Shown here piece after piece: positions 17,751 to 25,660 of a stretch of DNA of 64,000 nt. The notes beneath the pieces are model-generated. The model was not told where the DNA came from and searched no databases. It saw only the letters and a list, made by a program, of their open reading frames with translations. Source of the stretch: Enteractinococcus coprophilus (GTDB lineage: Bacteria; Actinomycetota; Actinomycetes; Actinomycetales; Micrococcaceae); the NCBI RefSeq assembly GCF_006716305.1, contig NZ_VFOU01000002.1, forward strand, positions 434,001-498,000, written 5' to 3'. Every line of letters begins with the position of its first letter. The first letter of the stretch is position 1. Position numbers and translations under genes: made by a program.

Positions 17751-17912
17751 AGAACCTCCGGTGATTGCACTATAGATCAGTCAGCACCACGATATGCAAC
17801 GGCTCGGCAGAGCAGAACCCTACAAACCCGTAGCGACTGGCTGTGAGTACCCATGGAACCGGTAGATTAAGTCGACACAACTTCTTAAGCTCGACCTCAT
17901 TAGGAAAGTCGC

Positions 17913-18815
17913 ATGTCTTTATTTACTGGTCTCAGCGCATTCCCCCTCACACCACTGGCATATGACCAGATCGACGAGGCTGCTTTTATCGGTTTGATGC
18001 AGCGACTGACTACCGCAGGCGTTGATTCCATTACCGTCCTTGGGTCCACCGGTTCCTACGCCTATCTCACGGCCGGTGAACGTGATCGTATCGCGCACTT
18101 GGCAGTCGAACATGCAGGGACCACTCCGGTGTTTGTTGGCATTGGGGCGCTTCGGACATCCCAGATCCTGGCGAATATTGACAGCGCACAGCGTGCCGGG
18201 GCATCCGGTCTGCTGCTGGCTCCCATGACCTACCAGCCCCTGACCGAAGACGATGTCTTTGCGCTCTTTCGCACCGTGACACAACATGCGGATTTGCCCA
18301 TCATCGTCTACGACAACCCCGGGACGACGCATTTCACGTTCAACACCGAGCTCTATGCCCGTATCTCAGCATTACCTGGCATCGCATCACTGAAGATTCC
18401 TGGAGTGCCCGCCGAACCGGTCAAAGCACGGGAGCATATTGCAGCGATACGGGCCATCATTCCTAATCACGTGACCATCGGGGTGTCAGGCGATGCGTTT
18501 GCAGCCACGGGTCTGCGTGCTGGCGGCGATGCTTGGTATTCAGTGATTGGCGGAACCCTACCCCATTCTGCACTGGCCATCACACGGGCCATACAACAAC
18601 ACCGGGACGGCGACGCGCTGCAAGAATCTCAACGTCTAGCACCGTTGTGGGACCTCTTTACAGCATTCGGCGGAAGCCTGCGGGTGACCGCGGCAATCGC
18701 CGAATATCTGGGTCTCGTGCCGTATCAGAGTCTGCCATTGCCAATTCAGGGCTTATCCACCAGTCAACGAGCACGTGTAGCAGAGGTTGTTGAGGCACTT
18801 GAGCTAGCCAAGTAA
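17913..18815 (+). CDS. Dihydrodipicolinate synthase/N-acetylneuraminate lyase family aldolase (not classical DapA)
   Basis: TIM-barrel class I aldolase of 300 residues. The Schiff-base lysine is Lys161 in SLKIPGVP and the catalytic tyrosine is Tyr133 in VYDNPG. The pyruvate-binding motif reads GSTGSY (44-49) rather than GTTGE, and the position equivalent to DapA Arg138, which binds the aspartate semialdehyde carboxylate, is Thr. It is therefore probably a pyruvate-dependent lyase acting on another aldehyde rather than the lysine-pathway enzyme; substrate unknown. AGGAAAG precedes the ATG. The upstream neighbour is a divergent oxidoreductase, which could share a catabolic pathway. Confidence 0.85.
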   Translation: MSLFTGLSAFPLTPLAYDQIDEAAFIGLMQRLTTAGVDSITVLGSTGSYAYLTAGERDRIAHLAVEHAGTTPVFVGIGALRTSQILANIDSAQRAGASGLLLAPMTYQPLTEDDVFALFRTVTQHADLPIIVYDNPGTTHFTFNTELYARISALPGIASLKIPGVPAEPVKAREHIAAIRAIIPNHVTIGVSGDAFAATGLRAGGDAWYSVIGGTLPHSALAITRAIQQHRDGDALQESQRLAPLWDLFTAFGGSLRVTAAIAEYLGLVPYQSLPLPIQGLSTSQRARVAEVVEALELAK

Positions 18816-19004
18816 GTAGCTGTCGCCCTAACACACTTGACGGCCTCGGCGGATCTGGTCTGATCCGTCCTTCCAGTTCAACCACACATTACATAGGTGC
18901 TAGGAACTGCCTTCTGCGAGCGCTCACGCTATCCCATTGGGCACAAAGACTACTGCGCTCGAAGAAAATTCCCTCTCGCTCTAGCCGCCCTTAACCACGC
19001 GTAA

Positions 19005-19010
19005 TAGAAT
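19005..19010 (+). promoter_or_regulatory. -10 box of a probable leaderless TetR mRNA
   Basis: TAGAAT ends 6 nt before the ATG at 19017. No Shine-Dalgarno sequence lies between them, so the mRNA probably begins at the start codon. Confidence 0.55.
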
Positions 19011-19016
19011 TTGACC

Positions 19017-19637
19017 ATGCGGTCAGAATCGCCAGATAAAGCACCGACGTTCACTGAATCAGCCCGACGATCACAGATCATTGGCTGTGCTATCGCGACG
19101 TTGTCAGAGGTGGGTTACTCGGGAGCGTCCCTGGCAGAAATTGCTCGCCGGGCCCAAGTGAGCAAAGGGGTCGTGCTCTACTACTTCGATAGCAAAGACG
19201 ATCTGTTACAACAAGTAGTTATTGACGTCTACACCCGAGCAGGTGAAGCCATCGAAACCCGACTAGCTGCTGCATCAACAGCCGGTGCTAAGGTGACCGG
19301 GTATCTAGAAGCCAATCTGCAATTCGTTGGTACCCACACCGCTGATGTCCGGGCCGTTGTGGAAATCGTGACAAATGCCCGTCGGCCAGATGGTGGTCTG
19401 AAATTTTCCCCGGAGGGTGAAGATCCGGTTCTGGCCCACTTCGAACAACTCTTACGCGACGGTCAAGCCTCAAACGAGTTCGGCAGCTTTGATGCTCACA
19501 ACCTTGCGGTCATGATCCGAGGCGCAGTAGACACCGCCTCCGGCAGGCTCATCGCAGACCCATCCTTTGACCTTGAGTCATACACGCGGGAACTTATGAC
19601 CGTCGTAGAACTTGCTGTCCATCGACGAAGCCCCTAG
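19017..19637 (+). CDS. TetR/AcrR family transcriptional regulator
   Basis: Dimeric repressor-type regulator, 206 residues. The N-terminal HTH is clear: RRSQIIGCAIATLSEVGYSG, then ASLAEIARRAQVSKGVVLYY and the FDSKDDLLQQVV end of helix 4. The C-terminal ligand-binding domain is helical and ends ELMTVVELAVHRRSP. ATG 19017 is preferred to the TTG at 19011 because the TAGAAT -10 box places the transcript start at that ATG. The next gene, a membrane protein, starts 8 nt downstream with GGAG overlapping the tetR stop region, so the two form an operon and the membrane protein is the likely target. Ligand unknown. Confidence 0.92.
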   Translation: MRSESPDKAPTFTESARRSQIIGCAIATLSEVGYSGASLAEIARRAQVSKGVVLYYFDSKDDLLQQVVIDVYTRAGEAIETRLAAASTAGAKVTGYLEANLQFVGTHTADVRAVVEIVTNARRPDGGLKFSPEGEDPVLAHFEQLLRDGQASNEFGSFDAHNLAVMIRGAVDTASGRLIADPSFDLESYTRELMTVVELAVHRRSP

Positions 19638-19645
19638 GAGTCGAG

Positions 19646-20344
19646 ATGAATTTCCATGATTCCACCCTTCCACCCCATTCCACCGCCATAGCGCACGTCA
19701 CGACCCAACCGCCTGTGGATAATCGAGGCAAGGTCCTCGGCGTCATCGGCATCGACCTGGTGCTGCCCTTTGCCACCTACTACGGTCTGCGGCTATTTGG
19801 TGCAGACCCGTGGTTGGCCTTGATGCTTGGTGCCGTTGGACCACTGATTCGCATCATGGTCAGTGCAATCCGTACCCGACGTCTCGAGCGGTTGAGTATC
19901 TTTACTCTAAGCATTCTGACCGTGGGCACTCTGGCCGGGTTCCTGGGTGGGGATGCACGACTGTTAATGGCCCGAGAAAGCTGGCTGACCGCCGCCATTG
20001 GCGTGTGGCTGCTCGTGTCGCTGATGAGCCCCCGACCAGTTCTGTTCACCGCGACCCTGGCCGTCCTGCCACCGCAGACTGCCCAAGAGTGGCAGCGCAA
20101 TTGGCAAACGGACCCAACGTTTTCTCGGGCCTTTAGATGGCTTACCATCGGTTGGGGCAGCGCGTTCATCCTGGATGCTATCGCACGCATCGTCATGGCA
20201 TATACCCTTCCGCTTGATCTGGTCCCGATAGCCAGTGTGGGCTTGCTCATCGGCATGCTGGTCCTGATAAATGAAGCTGTGAAGCTCTATGGCAGACGAG
20301 CCAAGAGGGGCACTGCGGAGCAACCTCTTGAATCTGACGAGTAG
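19646..20344 (+). CDS. VC0807-like integral membrane protein
   Basis: Membrane protein of 232 residues with about six hydrophobic helices (near 32-52, 55-72, 82-102, 110-130, 168-190 and 195-215). The sequence pattern (DLVLPFATYYGLRLFGADPWLAL, SAIRTRRLERLSIFTLSILTVGTLAGFLGGDARLLM, ESWLTAAIGVWLLVSL) resembles the VC0807 family, seen after tetR genes in many actinobacteria. The function is not known; a role in membrane homeostasis or drug response is inference from the tetR partner. It is translationally close to tetR (GGAG ribosome site, 8-nt spacing). Confidence 0.82.
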   Translation: MNFHDSTLPPHSTAIAHVTTQPPVDNRGKVLGVIGIDLVLPFATYYGLRLFGADPWLALMLGAVGPLIRIMVSAIRTRRLERLSIFTLSILTVGTLAGFLGGDARLLMARESWLTAAIGVWLLVSLMSPRPVLFTATLAVLPPQTAQEWQRNWQTDPTFSRAFRWLTIGWGSAFILDAIARIVMAYTLPLDLVPIASVGLLIGMLVLINEAVKLYGRRAKRGTAEQPLESDE

Positions 20345-20416
20345 TTCAGCGGTCGTGCTCCCGTGGGTTCATGGTCGGCCCAGGCATGATCAAGAACCAT
20401 ACAATGACATACGCGG

Positions 20417-21490
20417 GTGGACGACAAGCCCAGGTTGGACAATAAGAACATGTCTTCTGCAGATCTTGCCCTTCCCAATGACTACCGCCAGACCCTTGAA
20501 ACGCTCAAACAGCGTGTACATCAAGCTCAGCTCGAAGCCCGGCGTACCATTAATACCGAACTGATCCAGTTGTACTGGTCTATCGGCAAAGAGATCCTGG
20601 TACGGCAAGAACAACAAGGCTGGGGCAGCAAGATCATCGCTCGTCTAGCCGAAGATCTACGGGCCGAGTTCCCCGAAATGCGGGGCTTTTCACCTCGAAA
20701 CCTGCAGTACATGACCACATTTGCTCGGCATTGGAATGTCGAGCAAATTGCGCCACAACCTGTGGCGCAATTACCCTGGGGCCACATTCGGACCCTACTA
20801 GACAAGCCTTTGAACCATGAAGCACGACTCTGGTATGCGGCTGCAGCCGTGGAATACGGGTGGTCACGCAATGTGCTGCTGAACATGATCAAGAACAACA
20901 CGATCGAACGCACCGGTGCCGCACCATCGAACTTTCCCCAGCGCCTACCCGCTGCCGAATCAGAACTGACACAGCAGGTGGCTAAAGACCCATACGCTTT
21001 CGAGTTTCTGGGATTGTCTGGCGAAGTGGCCGAACGGGACGTGGAACAAGCCCTGACCGATCGAATCGTTGAGACGTTGCGTGAGCTGGGACCGGGCTTC
21101 GCGTTTGTCGGACGCCAAGTCCACATCGAAGTCGGTGGGGACGACTACTACATCGATTTGTTGTTCTTCCACGTTGAGCAGCTGCGCTACTTCGTCGTCG
21201 AACTCAAAACCGGGAAATTCCAGCCCGAATATGCGGGCAAGCTGAACTTCTACGTAGCGGTCGTTGATGATCAGCTCAAACGTGAAGCGCATAATCAGAC
21301 GGTTGGCATCCTGATTTGTGGCAGCAAAAACGACCACAGTGTGCGCTATGCCCTCAGCAGATCAGACTCGCCCATGGCCGTGTCCACCTACACCTATGAA
21401 TCCTTACCAACGGATGAGAAAAAGGCGTTACCTGCTGAGGACGAGCTCTCAGCAGCGTTCCAACAGATTGAGACGACCGAAAACTCTTGA
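20417..21490 (+). CDS. DUF1016 (YhcG-type) PDDEXK nuclease domain protein
   Basis: A 357-residue protein with an N-terminal DUF1016 helical domain (about 20-170; LIQLYWSIGKEILVRQEQQGWG, FSPRNLQYM, QLPWGHIRTLLDK) and a C-terminal PDDEXK nuclease fold. The active-site residues are visible: Asp247 in YYIDLLFFH and Glu262/Lys264 in VVELKTG, followed by the family's PEYAGKLNFY. Such genes are scattered by horizontal transfer and often lie near restriction or toxin loci; their role is not settled. An ATG at 20450 is an alternative start. A TACAAT -10 box lies about 11 nt before the GTG. It faces a decayed acetyltransferase gene that runs into its 3' end from the opposite strand. Confidence 0.9.
   Translation: MDDKPRLDNKNMSSADLALPNDYRQTLETLKQRVHQAQLEARRTINTELIQLYWSIGKEILVRQEQQGWGSKIIARLAEDLRAEFPEMRGFSPRNLQYMTTFARHWNVEQIAPQPVAQLPWGHIRTLLDKPLNHEARLWYAAAAVEYGWSRNVLLNMIKNNTIERTGAAPSNFPQRLPAAESELTQQVAKDPYAFEFLGLSGEVAERDVEQALTDRIVETLRELGPGFAFVGRQVHIEVGGDDYYIDLLFFHVEQLRYFVVELKTGKFQPEYAGKLNFYVAVVDDQLKREAHNQTVGILICGSKNDHSVRYALSRSDSPMAVSTYTYESLPTDEKKALPAEDELSAAFQQIETTENS
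20746..20772. repeat. 12-bp inverted repeat inside the DUF1016 gene
   Basis: AATTGCGCCACA - ACC - TGTGGCGCAATT, a perfect 12-bp inverted repeat with a 3-nt loop, coding for QIAPQPVAQL in the linker before the conserved PWGH motif. It is strong enough to form an RNA or cruciform hairpin within the coding sequence. Confidence 0.7.
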
Positions 21491-21684
21491 CCCCCTCGGG
21501 CCTGCTTGGGCTCGTAATGGTCTTGGACCTGGTCGAGGAGTGTAGCGAGATCATCATTGTCTTGATAGGTATACTCACCGACCTCGATCAGCGACGACGG
21601 CACCAGCGGTTTAAGAAAAACCACGTTCGTCAGGTCAGTCCGGGTCGTGGGGTGTATATGGCTGGGATCTGGAATGGTATTCAT
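21394..21684 (-). pseudogene. Truncated Vat/CatB-like xenobiotic acetyltransferase remnant
   Basis: The first ~60 codons from the ATG at 21684 match the N-terminus of hexapeptide xenobiotic acetyltransferases (streptogramin A or chloramphenicol types): [12 protein letters not shown], then VVFLKPLV, IEVGEYTYQDNDD and DHYE. The left-handed beta-helix with the active-site histidine, which should follow, is missing; after about base 21505 the frame simply reads antisense through the end of the DUF1016 gene and stops at 21394. A good GAGGGGGA ribosome site precedes the ATG. It lies directly downstream of the ABC-F remnant, so the two were probably one resistance-like operon. The family call rests on about 60 residues. 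Confidence 0.6.
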
Positions 21685-22066
21685 GGTCCCCCTCAATCGG
21701 AAACGGTGGCTTGCTGCGGTGTAGGCCGTCGCGGGTCAAGGTGACCCAGGTGTCGATGTGGAGACGCGCTAAGAACATGTCATCATGACTGACCACAACG
21801 AGTGCCCCTCCGTAGGATTCAAGCGCATCGACGAGAACATCGACGCTGACCAGATCGAGGTTATTGGTCGGTTCATCGAGCAGCACGATCGGGTGAGCCG
21901 CAAGACGAAGAGACATCAAATAGGGCTGGACTTGTCGCGCCGTCCTCAATGGCACCAAGTGCTTCAAGCTGGCTCCGTAAGCCCAAGAGATCAGCAACGG
22001 TGTGTCATTTGGCTAGGCAAAGGTGATGTCCGTGAGCACGACGGGTCCAGTGTTTACAGATAACAT
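21635..22066 (-). pseudogene. ABC-F type ATP-binding protein, remnant with two internal deletions
   Basis: Three pieces of one ABC-F ATPase can be read in different frames. (1) From ATG 22066: MLSVNTGPVVLTDITFA, a stop (TAG where Trp is expected), then PNDTPLL: the start of the first ABC domain. (2) In another frame: [20 protein letters not shown] and GATSPALFD, the segment that follows the first Walker A region. (3) From about 21915: [18 protein letters not shown] and [23 protein letters not shown], the Walker B and H-loop of the second ABC domain. Both Walker A motifs, the first signature and the interdomain linker are gone. Intact members protect ribosomes from antibiotics or act in translation. 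The fragment cannot encode a working ATPase. Confidence 0.8.
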
Positions 22067-22261
22067 AGGGCTCTCGATCCGTCAGCGAAAGCACTGACTT
22101 CGGAGCCACTTGGATAGGGCTATCTACAAACGTCAGCGCACAATTGATGCGATGGCACGTTTGAAGATGAGCATTGGAACATTGCCTATCCTGAGGGAAA
22201 AGTGGTCTCCAACCTAGCAGCATGGGCCGTGGCCGAACCAGTATGCCTAGTGAGAGGTGTA

Positions 22262-24346
22262 TTAGAGCACGTCGGTGGGGTCAATTCGTAACCGCACCGA
22301 GGTGGTCTCACCGCGGGCAGAGAGCTGGGCGCGAGTCGTTTTGAGTGCACCGACGACCTGTTCGGCGACATAGTCAGGAAAGAACAACAGCGCTCGATGC
22401 GTGGTTTCATCGACCGGCACCGGGCCAATCCACGGGGAATCTTCGGACTGATACGGCAGCGGAGTATGCCGAATGGTTTTCTGCACCTCATGGGACGGCC
22501 CGATTAGCTCTGCCACGCGCATGGCAGGTGGCAGGCCAAGCTGTTGCCGTTGGGCTAATTGGCGAGTCGCCCACGCAATAGGGTTCATCTGAACCAAGGC
22601 CGCAACGGCGTCATTATATTCAGCGGTCACCACGACGGTGCCCCCATACGCTGCCGGGCGTACCAGGGTCGCGGCGCGCATCCAATGGCCCAGCACCTGT
22701 TCGGGCACGTTCAGGCCCTCCCGCTGCAGCTGGGCATCGCCGTCTAAGAGTAGAGCGGCTGCGTATCCTTCGGTGGCAATAGGCTCAGCACCTGGGGTGG
22801 CGATCACAATGGCAGGTTGCTCCCCTACGGTGACTAGCATGTGCTCTGCCGAAGACGACATGACGGGTGTCATCGGGAATGCTCGTCCGAGTTCGTCGGC
22901 GGTGCGTCGCACACCTCGAGCGCCGGCACGTAGTTGGCGGCCACCGCAGTTTGGACAGGCGAAATGGCGTTCTTTCACACCGCACCACCGACATGTTGCT
23001 TCATGGCGTTCAACCGCCAGCCGATCGGTATATCCCAGCGGGCCGGTACAGTTCCGGCATCGCGCGGATTCACCGCAGGTTGCACAAAATAGCCCGGGAA
23101 TGAATCCGGCGCGGGCCACTTGCACTAACACCGGTCCGGGTCGGCCGTGTTTGCCCTCAAGCGCTTCGCGCGCTGTGACATGGGCCAGGTGCGGGATCCG
23201 AGCGATCTGTGCTAGCGGGTCACGTTCGGCATGAAAGGAGTCGGCTGTTGCCACCACCCGAGGAGCCAGGGACTTGCGGGTCGACCGATCCGCACCGATT
23301 TGAGCAAGCGTGCCGGTGGAGACCAGATGCTGGATTTCCAGTGCGCGGGACGTCGAGGCCAACACAAGGCGTGCCCTATGTTGGGTGGCTCGCAAGCGCG
23401 CAACCGTGTGAATATGAAAGTACGGGGTGCGCGGCTCGATGAGATGCTCGCTGGTGGGCTCCCACACGATGATTGCGTCGAGCTGTTCTAGCGGGGCCCA
23501 GATGGCAGATCGGGTACCGATAACGATACGGTGCTGCCCGGTTAATATATTCAGGAACGAGCGATACCGTGCAGTGTCGCCTTGTTCCCCGCTCAGCATG
23601 GCGAATGCGCGAGCACCGATGCGATCTTCGAGCTGGCGCTGAAGCCGAGCAAGATGTTTGTGATCAGGGACGACAATGAGCGTATTTTGTTCGGTAGCGG
23701 CCATGCGCTGTGCCGCGTCGGCCAAAATACCCATCGCGTCCCAGCTACCGTGAGCGCTGGGCAGCGTCAGAGCATAGTGCCCATCGTGCCCGGGTTCAAA
23801 CAGGTGTTCGGTCCCCTCCAATAGATCCCAGCTAAAACCCGGTGCGCTTGTCCCGGTTAGTGACGCTTGAGTTGACGGGGGGATAACCGGCGGGGCGGGG
23901 ATGGCGTGGTCTGCGACTCGTTCAGCAATGTCACGTTCAACTCCTGCGACCCGGCGCGGTACGACGGCGCGCAACACATCGGAGGTGATCGACCCGTAGT
24001 GTTGAGCAACCTGCTGAGCAAGTTCGAAAACCTTGGGCTCCAACACGGGAAGAGCCGAGACGATTTTGCGGATCGTGGTCAGCCGTGCTGTGGTGTCGAT
24101 GGTATCGGTCCGCCGAACCAGCCAACCGAAGAGCTGTTGGTGCCCAAACCGAACCTTGACTCGTACGCCCGGCTGGGCTGCCGCATCGAGGTCTTTGGGG
24201 ATGAGGTAGTCGAAGTGTCGGTCCAGATGCAGCACCGGTGCTTCGAGCAGGACCTTGGCTACCGGTTGTTGTGGCCACCCATCGGGCGCCGGCGGAAGGG
24301 TCGCGCGGCGTTCCGGGAGGTCAAATAGAGCATCTGTTTGTGGCAC
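22262..24346 (-). CDS. priA: Primosomal protein N' (PriA), actinobacterial type without a helicase Walker A
   Basis: Replication-restart protein of 694 residues. The N-terminal DNA-binding domain (about 20-110) and the C-terminal domain are present, as is the zinc-binding cysteine region (CATCGESARCRNCTG and CRWCGVKERHFACPNCGG, about 405-450). The Walker A motif expected near residue 200 (GxTGSGKT in E. coli PriA) is replaced by AHGSWDAMGIL and the DEEH box by WEPTSEH, so ATP-driven helicase activity is not expected. This loss is shared by actinobacterial PriA proteins, where the protein may act only as a loading platform. It starts 2 nt after the metK stop. Confidence 0.92.
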   Translation of the reverse strand: MPQTDALFDLPERRATLPPAPDGWPQQPVAKVLLEAPVLHLDRHFDYLIPKDLDAAAQPGVRVKVRFGHQQLFGWLVRRTDTIDTTARLTTIRKIVSALPVLEPKVFELAQQVAQHYGSITSDVLRAVVPRRVAGVERDIAERVADHAIPAPPVIPPSTQASLTGTSAPGFSWDLLEGTEHLFEPGHDGHYALTLPSAHGSWDAMGILADAAQRMAATEQNTLIVVPDHKHLARLQRQLEDRIGARAFAMLSGEQGDTARYRSFLNILTGQHRIVIGTRSAIWAPLEQLDAIIVWEPTSEHLIEPRTPYFHIHTVARLRATQHRARLVLASTSRALEIQHLVSTGTLAQIGADRSTRKSLAPRVVATADSFHAERDPLAQIARIPHLAHVTAREALEGKHGRPGPVLVQVARAGFIPGLFCATCGESARCRNCTGPLGYTDRLAVERHEATCRWCGVKERHFACPNCGGRQLRAGARGVRRTADELGRAFPMTPVMSSSAEHMLVTVGEQPAIVIATPGAEPIATEGYAAALLLDGDAQLQREGLNVPEQVLGHWMRAATLVRPAAYGGTVVVTAEYNDAVAALVQMNPIAWATRQLAQRQQLGLPPAMRVAELIGPSHEVQKTIRHTPLPYQSEDSPWIGPVPVDETTHRALLFFPDYVAEQVVGALKTTRAQLSARGETTSVRLRIDPTDVL

Positions 24347-24347
24347 A

Positions 24348-25598
24348 TCACCAGCCTACCGCGGCGCGCAACTGGTCGACTTTGTCGGTGCGTTCCCAGG
24401 TGAAATCTGGCAGTTCGCGTCCAAAGTGACCGTTGGCGGCGGTGGCTTGATAGATGGGACGCAACAACTGGAGGTCTTGGACGATGGCCGCTGGCCGCAG
24501 GTCAAAGACCTCATTGATTGCGTTGATGATGCGTTCGTGGCTGACTTTTTCAGTGCCGAAAGTATCCACATACAGGCCAACTGGACGAGCCTTACCGATT
24601 GCGTAGGCTACCTGGACTTCAGCACGCTCGGCGAGTTCTGCTGCAACGATGTTCTTGGCAACCCACCGAGTGGCATAGGCAGCCGAACGGTCAACCTTTG
24701 AGGGGTCTTTACCCGAGAAGGCACCACCACCGTGGCGGGCCATACCCCCGTAAGTGTCCACGATGATCTTGCGTCCGGTGAGACCAGCGTCACCGACTGG
24801 CCCGCCGATAACAAAAGGTCCGGAGGGGTTGATGATGAATTCGGCGTTGTCGTAGTTCAAGCCAAAGTTGACCAGCACAGGCTTGACGACGTGTTCGATG
24901 ACATCGTCGTGAAGCTGTTCCTGCGTCACATCGGCCAAGTGCTGGGTAGATACGACCACGGTTTCCACAGATTGTGGCACATGGTGTTCGTCGTAGCCAA
25001 TGGTGACCTGCGTTTTGCCGTCGGGTAACAGGTATGGCATCGGCGAGTTATCTTGCTGACGCACGGTGGTCAGACGTTCCGATAGTCGGTGGGCCAAGTA
25101 GATTGGGGCGGGCATCAGTGCCGGGGTTTCATTGGAGGCATAGCCGAACATGATGCCTTGGTCGCCGGCACCTTGTTTGTCGATTTCATCGACGGACCCG
25201 TCGCGAGCTTCCAACGACGTCGAGACACCGTGATGAATGTCGGATGACTGCTGACCGATGGAAATGTTGACACCACAGGTGGCGCCATCGAAACCGTTGG
25301 CTGACGAGTCATAACCAATGTCCAAGATGGTTTGGCGCACGATATCTGGGATTTCAACGTATGCGGAGGTGTTGACCTCGCCTGCGACCTGGACCAGTCC
25401 GGTGGTCACCAGGGTCTCGACTGCAACCTTGGCGTTGGAGTCTTGAGCGATAATGGCATCGAGCACCGCATCGGAGATCTGGTCGCAAATTTTGTCGGGG
25501 TGGCCGGCGGTCACGGATTCAGACGTGAATAACCGGAGCTGGCCGTCGCCGATGCCCTCATAGGGCTCATACATGGAAGAAGTATCTTTAGCAGTCAC
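24348..25598 (-). CDS. metK: S-adenosylmethionine synthetase
   Basis: Makes S-adenosylmethionine from methionine and ATP. At 416 residues it is full length; motifs seen are [20 protein letters not shown] (28-47, with the catalytic His33), the flexible loop DQGIMFGYA, the P-loop-like [16 protein letters not shown] and C-terminal [11 protein letters not shown]. The GTG start has no Shine-Dalgarno sequence but a TAAACT box 8 nt upstream and a TTGTTG -35, suggesting a leaderless transcript. It lies between coaBC and priA, the usual actinobacterial order. Confidence 0.96.
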   Translation of the reverse strand: MTAKDTSSMYEPYEGIGDGQLRLFTSESVTAGHPDKICDQISDAVLDAIIAQDSNAKVAVETLVTTGLVQVAGEVNTSAYVEIPDIVRQTILDIGYDSSANGFDGATCGVNISIGQQSSDIHHGVSTSLEARDGSVDEIDKQGAGDQGIMFGYASNETPALMPAPIYLAHRLSERLTTVRQQDNSPMPYLLPDGKTQVTIGYDEHHVPQSVETVVVSTQHLADVTQEQLHDDVIEHVVKPVLVNFGLNYDNAEFIINPSGPFVIGGPVGDAGLTGRKIIVDTYGGMARHGGGAFSGKDPSKVDRSAAYATRWVAKNIVAAELAERAEVQVAYAIGKARPVGLYVDTFGTEKVSHERIINAINEVFDLRPAAIVQDLQLLRPIYQATAANGHFGRELPDFTWERTDKVDQLRAAVGW

Positions 25599-25606
25599 AG
25601 TATGAG

Positions 25607-25634
25607 AGTTTACCCCGTCCGACTACCTCAACAA
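25607..25634 (-). promoter_or_regulatory. metK promoter, probably leaderless
   Basis: On the minus strand TTGTTG (25629-25634) and TAAACT (25607-25612) are separated by 16 nt, and TAAACT ends 8 nt before the GTG start of metK. Transcription would begin at or next to the start codon. Confidence 0.6.
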
Positions 25635-25660
25635 GGCCCCGGTTCATGGATCGTAAAACT

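Noticed and set aside
18816-19016. Hairpin CGGATC/GATCCG after the DapA-like gene as terminator
   Set aside because: Only 6 bp and no T-run; too weak to call.
22067-22261. Remaining 195 bp between the ABC-F remnant and priA
   Set aside because: A 72-codon minus-strand frame here has no recognisable similarity and spans the pseudogene start; I see no gene.
22262-24346. PriA without Walker A/B, as a possible broken gene
   Set aside because: Loss of the helicase motifs is general in actinobacterial PriA; the frame and zinc region are intact.
25599-25660. SAM riboswitch upstream of metK
   Set aside because: The gap is only 62 bp and the promoter appears leaderless, leaving no room for an RNA element.
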